This document shows, piece after piece, positions 6,319 to 11,661 of a DNA stretch of 11,661 nucleotides; positions within the stretch are counted from its first letter, which is position 1, and each line of letters starts with the position of its first letter. Source of the DNA: a bacterium. Its GTDB lineage: Bacteria; SZUA-79; Acidulodesulfobacterales; Acidulodesulfobacteraceae. The stretch is taken from the NCBI GenBank assembly GCA_021813595.1, contig JAKAKF010000025.1:1-11661 (forward strand), written 5' to 3'. The position numbers and the translations under genes are program-made. The notes under the pieces were generated by a model. The model was not told where the DNA came from. It made no database searches and saw only the letters and a list, made by a program, of their open reading frames with translations.

Positions 6319-6839
6319 AAATCCAGAATTATAACGAACCAAAATTATATAAAATCGTAAAAGAAATAACTGAGCTCATTCTTCGGATTCCAGGGAATAA
6401 ACGTATTACCTTTATATACGGTTCTTCCATAGATAAGACGGAAAAGGCAAATGTCTTTGTATCGCCTGAAGGCGTGTTTTACGGTAGTTATAGCGAGTTT
6501 ATGGCGGAGGAAGGGATAAAACGTGCGATGCCGGAAATCGTTCGTAGAAATCGTTTGGCTGCCGGAGATAGCTTTAGGAATTTTTTGCAAAAGGTCATGG
6601 CTTCTGCTTCCGGGAATATAATAATAAGGCAAGAATTAGGTATTGAAACGGATAAAAAAGGCAAAACTCGTCCTGTATCCCAGAGAAAAATATATGGGAT
6701 AAAGTTATATGAAGGAAACTGGCAGCCGTTGTCTAAAGAAGAAACCGAGGAAATTCATGCCCAAGAAGCGGAAGACATGAAACGTATAGGCAAGAGTTCT
6801 TTTGTATATTCTGATTTGTCGGAATTCCTTAAAAAATAA
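6315..6839 (+). CDS. Hypothetical protein, 174 residues, coupled to the winged-helix gene
   Basis: Not recognised. Starts in a four-base ATGA overlap with the preceding gene, which supports both the start and a joint role. Predicted soluble and mixed alpha/beta, with a hydrophobic strand early (RITFIYGSS), a helical middle (IKRAMPEIVRRNRLAAG) and a charged C-terminal helix rich in E and K. No catalytic signature could be picked out. Co-encoding with a winged-helix-like protein hints at a two-component complex, which is inference from gene order only. Confidence 0.65.
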   Translation: MKIQNYNEPKLYKIVKEITELILRIPGNKRITFIYGSSIDKTEKANVFVSPEGVFYGSYSEFMAEEGIKRAMPEIVRRNRLAAGDSFRNFLQKVMASASGNIIIRQELGIETDKKGKTRPVSQRKIYGIKLYEGNWQPLSKEETEEIHAQEAEDMKRIGKSSFVYSDLSEFLKK

Positions 6840-6860
6840 AATCTTAAAGCGGATATTACA

Positions 6861-7403
6861 ATGCTCAATAAAACCGCATTAGACTTAGACGGCGTTATAT
6901 TCGACTACGAAAAGACTTTTCAAAAAGAAGCTTTAAAACTTGGATTTGAAGTTTCGGTTAAGCATTCCGAAATATACAATATGGCGGATAGATACGAGAT
7001 TACGGCGGATCAGGTATCCTTAATCAATTCAAGAATTGACTTTTCCGATATGGAAGTTTTTGACGAGGTTCTAAACTTAAAGCTTTATATTAATGGCATC
7101 AAATGCTTTATAACGGCAAGCCCGAAAGAAGCCTTGCATTTAAGGAAATTAAACGTATCTGAAGTATTAGGCAAAGACATTCCCGTATATCATGCCGACA
7201 CGAAAGAAAAGCATAGAATTATTTCCGAGCTTGGAATAAGATATTTCATAGACGATTATAATTTGGCAATTCACCATATAGAGTTAAACTGTCCTGAGTG
7301 CAACGCTTACTGGCTTAACAGAGGTTATAGAGATTTTAGCCTGCCGGAGCCTGAGAATAAAATAAATAGTTTGACGGAATTTTTTAAATCAAACAATGAA
7401 TAA
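6861..7403 (+). CDS. HAD-fold hydrolase, 5'(3')-deoxyribonucleotidase-like
   Basis: A 180-residue haloacid-dehalogenase-superfamily protein likely to remove phosphate from a small phosphorylated substrate. Motif I is ALDLDGVIFD, with nucleophile D8 and acid/base D10. Motif II is FITAS (83-87) with T85 or S87. Lysine 115 or 117 fits motif III, and FIDD (129-132) is motif IV. The short helical cap between motifs I and II resembles the cytosolic deoxyribonucleotidase group, as found in phage nucleotide-pool enzymes. CPEC (144-147) may bind metal or be structural. It starts 21 bp after the previous gene and overlaps the next by 8 bases. Superfamily call is firm; the substrate is not shown. Confidence 0.8.
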   Translation: MLNKTALDLDGVIFDYEKTFQKEALKLGFEVSVKHSEIYNMADRYEITADQVSLINSRIDFSDMEVFDEVLNLKLYINGIKCFITASPKEALHLRKLNVSEVLGKDIPVYHADTKEKHRIISELGIRYFIDDYNLAIHHIELNCPECNAYWLNRGYRDFSLPEPENKINSLTEFFKSNNE

Positions 7404-7920
7404 AATAACCGTAAAAATATTTATATTTGCATTTATTTTGTTTTCTGCAAATAAGGTTTTTGCTTTAGGGATTTTTAATATCCCTTACAATCAGTCAGAC
7501 TCTAACTTTAACAAGCTTGCAATGAGAGTTTATAATTCCGGCAGTCCTTATATTTATACTGGCGGAGCTTACACCTATAACGCCATACCGATAACTACTA
7601 CTATGTCGGGTTGCAAGCTGATAAGCATTATAAGGCGCACTCAGGGTTTTCCTAAACCGGCATACTGGGCAATCGAAAATTATAAGATATGCTCCGGCAA
7701 TATAACCGAGGTTAAAAATACCAATATGGCGGGGTGGGATAATTTGCCAAAAGGAATAAAACCTGTTATAAATAATACTATTCAAGAAGCAAGACAATAC
7801 GGCAAGGCTACGGCTAATTATTACGAATACAGGGTAATAGCAAAGACGGGGGCTTACGTCGGGACGGTATTTGTTTACGTGCTTAACGGGATAAAGTTAG
7901 AGGAGATGATGAGGTTTTGA
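7396..7920 (+). CDS. Secreted protein with signal peptide, unknown function
   Basis: A 174-residue protein with a typical signal peptide: basic MNKITVK, a hydrophobic core (IFIFAFILF) and a likely cleavage site after VFA (residue 23). The mature part is rich in Y, N, G and T and mostly beta-like, with only two cysteines (C73 and C99) that could form a disulfide outside the cytoplasm. No lipobox is present. The gene overlaps the HAD-hydrolase gene by 8 bases, so the two are translationally coupled. It may be a periplasmic or surface factor; the family is not recognised. Confidence 0.7.
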   Translation: MNKITVKIFIFAFILFSANKVFALGIFNIPYNQSDSNFNKLAMRVYNSGSPYIYTGGAYTYNAIPITTTMSGCKLISIIRRTQGFPKPAYWAIENYKICSGNITEVKNTNMAGWDNLPKGIKPVINNTIQEARQYGKATANYYEYRVIAKTGAYVGTVFVYVLNGIKLEEMMRF

Positions 7921-7921
7921 T

Positions 7922-8014
7922 ATGCATATGATAACATTAAAGGATATAATTGTTGCATTGCTTTGTCAAGTGCATAATTCCGAAAAATTTTTTAAAGACG
8001 GATCTTCCGTATAA
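7922..8014 (+). CDS. Very small ORF after the secreted protein
   Basis: A 30-residue frame whose ATG lies one base after the preceding TGA, with a weak GAGG upstream. The peptide (beginning MHMITLKDIIVALLCQVHNS) is amphipathic, not a clear membrane helix. Tight spacing suggests translation by re-initiation, but the length leaves room for chance. Tentative. Confidence 0.3.
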   Translation: MHMITLKDIIVALLCQVHNSEKFFKDGSSV

Positions 8015-8048
8015 TACCGATGAGAATTTACAATATATTTTACGCTAT

Positions 8049-8064
8049 CGATTAATATTAGTCG
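8049..8064. promoter_or_regulatory. Near-palindromic operator-like site upstream of the 433-residue gene
   Basis: CGATTAATATTAGTCG is a 16-bp palindrome with one mismatched pair (a G-U wobble if read as RNA). It lies about 33 bp before the ATG of the next gene, where a repressor could act. AT-rich DNA yields such palindromes by chance, so the call is weak. Confidence 0.3.
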
Positions 8065-8096
8065 AATAGTCGTCATAAAATATATGGGAGGCGACC

Positions 8097-9398
8097 ATGA
8101 ATTACAAAAATGGCAGATTCAAAGACATTGCGTTAAAATTATGCGTGAAGTTGGAAGAGCATCGGCTTTGTTCGACTGCCCAATTATTTTATCAATCGGT
8201 CGGAAAATATTCTTTTGATGAATTTGAGGATTGGGATAAAAAAACAAATTTAAAAACCATAGCGGATGTTCTTGACGAACTGGCAGATAATATTTGGAAG
8301 GAGCCAGAAGCTGAGCCGGAATTAAGCGATAATTTAGCGAATAGAGTAAAAATTCTCCCTCTTCCTAATCTGGCTAAAATAGAAGGGGAAGAAAATAGCG
8401 AAATTAAAATGTTAAAAGACAATAAGATAATTCAAACCATTAAAAGCAACTCTTTTGAGGTGGTTGGAAACATCGCAGAAGTGGTGGCATTTTATGATGC
8501 TATAAGATTTTTATGGCATTCAGCAAATTTTACAATTGAGTCTATTATCAATTATTCCGAGTTATGCAATTATCTAAGAAGTTTTTTAGATGATCCTATT
8601 GGAATCCATTTTTTAAAACAGATATTTTTTGCGGGGATTTTTTACTCTCCTAGTTTTCAAAAGGTATCTGCCGAGGAAATCTACAGGGGGGCAAGGGGTT
8701 ATCTTGAAAGAGCAGAAGGAGGTATTGCTGTGACTTTTGCGACCAGTTCTGGAATTATTGACCCACTTGAACGATATGGAACCGCCGCATTTGCTAACAA
8801 ATTAGAGTTGGACGGGGAAGTATCCAAAGGCTTACCTTTGAAAGATCCATGGAGAGAAGTTAATTTTAGCAATGGTCTTCTCAATAAGGAACTCCCTTCG
8901 CGAGCATATTTTTTTAATCGCCAGTATACAGCTAAAAAAATGCAGCAAGTATATAACAACTTGTCTTCCGATATAAAAGAAAAATATGTGCGGCTATCGG
9001 TTGGACTTTTAGAGGAAGCTTTATTGCTTGAAAATATAAACAAGCTCCGACTTTATGAGGTTGATTCTAAATCGTTTGAACCACCTTTATGGAGATTGAC
9101 GCGCATTGCGCCAAATTATTTATTAATATCTTGTCGTAATAAAAATACAAAGGCTATAGCGCATGGATTATTATTTAATTTTATTAAAAAACCTGGAGTA
9201 TTAGAAAGTTGGATATTAAATAAAGTGTTTGCAAAGCGTAATAAATATCCTCCATATGTCGGAATTATTACATCTGCTGTCTCAGGAAAAAAGTCATTGC
9301 CGGAAAATAACATTAAAAAATTTTCAAAGAGAGTAAGTGAAAAAGTGAATAATAATCCACGTGGTTATGTTGAGGGATTGCTTAACGAATCTGTTTGA
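8097..9398 (+). CDS. Large hypothetical protein, 433 residues
   Basis: Not recognised. GGGAGG five bases before the ATG fixes the start. The N-terminal 70 residues form a small helical domain (RFKDIALKLCVKLEEHRLCSTAQLFY), followed by an acidic linker (KEPEAEPELSD). The remainder is a mixed fold with segments AEVVAFYDAIRFLWHS, RGARGYLERAEGGIAVTF and PSRAYFFNRQYTAKKM. No transmembrane helix, ATPase, nuclease or protease signature is evident. The gene stands apart from its neighbours, with a possible operator upstream and a terminator spanning its stop codon, so it looks like an independent cargo unit. The HEPN-like gene downstream makes a defence role conceivable, but the sequence does not show one. 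Confidence 0.75.
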   Translation: MNYKNGRFKDIALKLCVKLEEHRLCSTAQLFYQSVGKYSFDEFEDWDKKTNLKTIADVLDELADNIWKEPEAEPELSDNLANRVKILPLPNLAKIEGEENSEIKMLKDNKIIQTIKSNSFEVVGNIAEVVAFYDAIRFLWHSANFTIESIINYSELCNYLRSFLDDPIGIHFLKQIFFAGIFYSPSFQKVSAEEIYRGARGYLERAEGGIAVTFATSSGIIDPLERYGTAAFANKLELDGEVSKGLPLKDPWREVNFSNGLLNKELPSRAYFFNRQYTAKKMQQVYNNLSSDIKEKYVRLSVGLLEEALLLENINKLRLYEVDSKSFEPPLWRLTRIAPNYLLISCRNKNTKAIAHGLLFNFIKKPGVLESWILNKVFAKRNKYPPYVGIITSAVSGKKSLPENNIKKFSKRVSEKVNNNPRGYVEGLLNESV

Positions 9399-9435
9399 TT
9401 CAATTGTATTAAAAAATATTCGTTAAGCACTTTTT
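9380..9435 (+). terminator. Rho-independent terminator overlapping the stop codon of the 433-residue gene
   Basis: GCTTAACGAAT (9380-9390), inside the last codons, pairs perfectly over 11 bp with ATTCGTTAAGC (9418-9428), followed by ACTTTTT. The loop is 27 bases and contains an alternative small hairpin, GAATC (9387-9391) with GATTC (9397-9401). The stem begins before the TGA (9396-9398), so ribosomes finishing the gene would cover its left arm. Confidence 0.6.
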
Positions 9436-9525
9436 AAATTTTATATTATGATAAATAAGCAAATAATAAAATGCTTAAGAAATCAAATTGATTTATAATA
9501 GAGCAATATATTAAATTTATAAAAT

Positions 9526-10167
9526 ATGATTAGCAATAACTTACAGAGTAATGCGATAAGTAATACAAAAAAATCAAAAGATTTAGCCACCCATTTTCTA
9601 AATATTTCTATTGATGATTTAAAGGCGGCGGATGTTTTGCATAAAAACGGTTGCTATCCTCAAGCCATATTTTATTTACAACAGGCTACAGAAAAGCTCA
9701 TTAAATCATATGGTTATGAATTTAATTTAATTACGGATGACAAAAATAATCTTTACAAGGCCCATGTTAGCAATATTTCACACGGTCCATGGTTAATTTA
9801 TTCTAAAGCTTTAGAGTATTGCAATATATTGGATGCAAAACTAAAACGCGAAATCATTAGCAATAGTCCTGTTTTAGAGTATTTGTTTAAAGAATTTAAA
9901 CTTGGAAGAAGAAATTTTAATAATTTAAATAAGTTTTTATTGAATCAAAAAAGAATAAAAGAGATAAAAAATAAAGATTTACCCGATGAAATAGTTGTAA
10001 AAACATTAAAGCACCATTATCTCCTAAAGCAAGATGTTTTAGGATTAATGGACACTATTGAATTTAATAATAAAGATAGTTTGGGTTCGAAAATATGGAA
10101 GAGTTTAGGCGTTGGATTGGCAATTTTGAGTGCAGGCTATCAACTGGAGGTTTTGTGCTTAAATTGA
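9526..10167 (+). CDS. HEPN-domain-like protein
   Basis: A 213-residue, mostly helical protein. Residues 24-63 carry the HEPN-type signature: an amphipathic helix (ISIDDLKAADVLHKNG) followed by YPQAIFYLQQATEKLIKSYG, the usual Ax3LxQAxEKxxK helix of HEPN folds. AHVSNISHG (79-87) lies where HEPN proteins place conserved histidines. The canonical Rx4-6H RNase motif is not clearly present, so it may be a non-catalytic or diverged member. HEPN proteins act as RNases or scaffolds in toxin-antitoxin, abortive infection and CRISPR-linked systems. Residues 190-210 form a hydrophobic helix. No Shine-Dalgarno site precedes the ATG, but a TATAAT (9494-9499) lies 26 bp upstream. It overlaps the next gene. 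Confidence 0.55.
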   Translation: MISNNLQSNAISNTKKSKDLATHFLNISIDDLKAADVLHKNGCYPQAIFYLQQATEKLIKSYGYEFNLITDDKNNLYKAHVSNISHGPWLIYSKALEYCNILDAKLKREIISNSPVLEYLFKEFKLGRRNFNNLNKFLLNQKRIKEIKNKDLPDEIVVKTLKHHYLLKQDVLGLMDTIEFNNKDSLGSKIWKSLGVGLAILSAGYQLEVLCLN

Positions 10168-10496
10168 CTAATACTGGAGCGATTGATTGGAAAATTGTGT
10201 TTTGGATATTAATAGTATTATGTTTTATATGGATTGCTTTATTTTTGTTGGATTATTTTTACTACAATAAACTCCTTATCGGTGCAGTATATTCGACTAT
10301 AGAACTTGAAAAATCGATAAAAAATAACCAAAATATTAATATAACTCTTAGCGAAGACATACAGAAAATCTATGAAAATAAAAAAGTATATATTAAACAT
10401 CATACCCTTTGGCCTATTATTTTCTTTTACATTATTGTCTTAGCAGTTCTCGTTGTTTTAGCAGGATGCGTGTATAAAATAACTTTCCAATCATAA
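10155..10496 (+). CDS. Two-helix membrane protein overlapping the HEPN-like gene
   Basis: A 113-residue membrane protein with helices at about 12-35 (KIVFWILIVLCFIWIALFLL) and 85-107, joined by a charged soluble loop (about 36-84). GGAGG at 10146-10150, inside the HEPN-like gene, precedes GTG 10155 by four bases; TTG 10164, in a TTGA overlap with the upstream stop, is the alternative. An ATG at 10095 is also in frame but lacks a site and would overlap more deeply. The tight overlap implies matched production of both proteins. Pairing of a HEPN protein with a small membrane protein would suit a membrane-anchored effector or sensor, which is inference. Confidence 0.6.
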   Translation: MLKLTNTGAIDWKIVFWILIVLCFIWIALFLLDYFYYNKLLIGAVYSTIELEKSIKNNQNINITLSEDIQKIYENKKVYIKHHTLWPIIFFYIIVLAVLVVLAGCVYKITFQS

Positions 10497-10770
10497 AATA
10501 AATTATGCATTAATTAAAGGGTATTCTTCCGCGCGCCGTGCAAAATAACAAATATTAAGGAATCCATAAAGGTAAACCAAATGGAGACTATTTCGACGAA
10601 ATAGATATAACTTAATTATTTAACGTAATCATGCGCTTATAAAGGCAAAACCCCTCTGGCTTAATTATATTTGCGCACATAAAACATATCCATGTTTTAA
10701 TATTTTTTCAGTAAGAGCCATCCGTTAATCTCATTAAACTTTGAAATATAAAGACAATTACATTTCTTTA
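10497..10770. other. Non-coding spacer with one perfect palindrome
   Basis: I see no gene on either strand here. The main structure is CTATTTCGACGAAATAG at 10588-10604, an 8+1+8 perfect palindrome. A GC-richer patch (TTCCGCGCGCCGTGC) lies near 10528. No T tract follows the palindrome, so it is more like an operator than a terminator. Confidence 0.4.
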
Positions 10771-10799
10771 TTGACTTGTAAGACCCTACTTTATATAAT
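10771..10799 (+). promoter_or_regulatory. Near-consensus sigma-70 promoter for the transposase fragment
   Basis: TTGACT (10771-10776) and TATAAT (10794-10799) are separated by exactly 17 bp. Only six bases separate the -10 box from the transposase ATG at 10806, so transcription would begin at or within a base or two of the start codon and the mRNA would be leaderless. Confidence 0.65.
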
Positions 10800-10805
10800 A
10801 TATTT

Positions 10806-10985
10806 ATGGCACATTTTCATATAAAGAAGAAAAAAGGAAGACCCTACTTATACGTAAGAGAAATTGCCCGTGTTGATGGCAAGCCGAAAGTAGTTTCGCA
10901 GATTTATATAGGTTCTCCGGAGAAGGTGGTAAAACTTGCGTCAAAACCTTGTAAGGTAGTTTATAAAATTAAAGATGCTCCTTAA
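10806..10985 (+). pseudogene. Truncated IS1634/IS4-type transposase, N-terminal fragment
   Basis: A 59-residue frame beginning MAHFHIKKKKGRPYLYVREI and continuing RVDGKPKVVSQIYIGSPEKV. This is the conserved N-terminal region of IS1634-group (IS4-type) transposases, which have a beta-strand with GRxYLYxxE followed by an R-x-DGK-x-K-x-x-x-Q-x-x-IG pattern. Intact members are several hundred residues long, so this copy has lost the DDE catalytic core. It stops at TAA 10983-10985 and nothing of the rest is seen downstream. No Shine-Dalgarno site is present; the promoter sits immediately before the ATG. It could conceivably be retained as a small DNA-binding protein, but decay is simpler. Confidence 0.65.
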
Positions 10986-11069
10986 TTGAGGTTGTGATAT
11001 AACATACTTAAAATTGACGATGCGTTTATTGTTATCAGGTATATATAAAACATGAAAATAAAGGATGAA

Positions 11070-11107
11070 GCGTCAAAAGTAAACGGAAAAGTTTTCCGTG
11101 CGTCAAA
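11070..11107. repeat. 17-bp palindrome flanked by 8-bp direct repeats
   Basis: ACGGAAAAGTTTTCCGT (11083-11099) is an 8+1+8 perfect palindrome. It is flanked by GCGTCAAA at 11070-11077 and 11100-11107. The right copy extends to GCGTCAAATTT, inverted to AAAATTGACG at 11010-11019 (9 of 10). These could be the remains of the end of the insertion sequence whose transposase fragment lies upstream, or a regulatory region for the methyltransferase gene. Confidence 0.4.
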
Positions 11108-11212
11108 TTTCCGACTCCTTACAAAGATAATTAAATGTAAGTAAACATAAGGTTTTGTCTTCTAATTTGGTTTTGGCAAGATTATTGCATTAGAATATGA
11201 AAGGGGGAATTT

Positions 11213-11661
11213 ATGGAATGGATAAATGATAAAGATACATTATTTTCTCGGTTGTTTATCAATGCCGTTGATTATTTGCAGAAAAAAAGAGCACGCGGCA
11301 ATTATATTTTTAACGCTATAATGCAGGAACCTGCAAGCGAAACCGATAAAAAACAATTAGCCCAGTATTTTACTCCTATAGACGTCGCTCTATACACAGC
11401 TTATCAACTCCTGAAAGATTTCGATTACAAAAAAGATATTATATTTGATCCTTGTGCAGGCAAAGGTAGCCTTCTTATAGCCGCAGGAACGGTATTGTCT
11501 ATTAAAAACGGTTTAAAAGACGGAAATCTATTAGAATTGTTGCACGGAGCGGAGATTTCATATAATATTTATAATGAAACTATTGAAAACATTATTAACG
11601 GATTATCGGGATTTATCGGCGGGATTAAAAAGGAAATGGCGAAAAGCATTTTAATGAAGAA
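11213..11661 (+). CDS. N6-adenine DNA methyltransferase, N-terminal part (runs off the window)
   Basis: The first 149 residues of an adenine-specific DNA methyltransferase, cut by the right window edge. AGGGGGA six bases before the ATG supports the start. QLAQYFTP (48-55) is the characteristic pre-motif of HsdM-type and related N6-methylases. DPCAGKGSLLIAAG (79-92) is the S-adenosylmethionine-binding motif I, and HGAEIS (111-116) fits motif II. The NPPY/DPPY catalytic motif should lie beyond the window. It could be the modification subunit of a type I system, a type IIG enzyme, or a solitary or BREX-like methylase; the missing part and downstream genes would decide. Placed next to HEPN-like and insertion-sequence remnants, it suits a defence island. 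Confidence 0.85.
   Translation, partial: MEWINDKDTLFSRLFINAVDYLQKKRARGNYIFNAIMQEPASETDKKQLAQYFTPIDVALYTAYQLLKDFDYKKDIIFDPCAGKGSLLIAAGTVLSIKNGLKDGNLLELLHGAEISYNIYNETIENIINGLSGFIGGIKKEMAKSILMK

Noticed and set aside
11053..11145. A 30-codon frame from ATG 11053 (MKIKDEASKVNGKVF and so on)
   Set aside because: No ribosome-binding site, and it is built from the palindrome and direct repeats; more likely non-coding, or the remains of an insertion sequence.
1..11661. CRISPR array or diversity-generating retroelement
   Set aside because: No regularly spaced repeats, no cas genes besides the Cas4-like cysteines of the YqaJ nuclease, no reverse transcriptase and no template/variable repeat pair were seen.

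Overview
This window looks like the accessory (phage-, plasmid- or ICE-derived) DNA of an AT-rich bacterium. Shine-Dalgarno sites are bacterial (GGAGG or AAGGAG before most ATGs), lysine, isoleucine and glutamate are very common, and ATA and AGG codons are frequent. I see no integrase, replication, capsid or ribosomal gene, so neither the host lineage nor the element class can be fixed. Every convincing gene lies on the + strand.

Left part (1-2848) is a single-strand-annealing recombination module: a YqaJ/lambda-exonuclease-type nuclease with four Cas4-like cysteines, a small unknown protein, a RecT annealing protein and a single-stranded DNA-binding protein (SSB). The nuclease would resect ends, RecT would anneal strands and SSB would coat them. 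A perfect 17-bp palindrome (TGTCCGGTWACCGGACA) lies before recT and recurs at 3755-3771 before an unrelated gene, which suggests one regulator acting on both.

The 2849-3318 gap holds a promoter-like pair, hairpin-forming inverted repeats and a sequence with the T arm, acceptor strand and CCA of a tRNA but no normal cloverleaf. It may be a tRNA relic, an attachment site or a structured RNA.

Middle part (3319-8014) is a run of small, mostly unrecognised genes, many overlapping or nearly touching: two two-helix membrane proteins, a 262-aa unknown, a ribbon-helix-helix-like protein, several very short ORFs, a winged-helix-like protein, a HAD-fold nucleotidase-like protein and a secreted protein whose gene overlaps it. 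The dense packing resembles a phage or plasmid early region.

Right part (8097-11661) resembles a defence or cargo region: a 433-aa unknown protein with its own terminator, a HEPN-like protein overlapped by a two-helix membrane protein, a truncated IS1634/IS4-type transposase start behind a consensus promoter that would give a leaderless mRNA, and the N-terminal third or so of an N6-adenine DNA methyltransferase running off the window. The best candidates for something undescribed are the HEPN/membrane-protein pair, the tRNA-like RNA region and the shared 17-bp operator.
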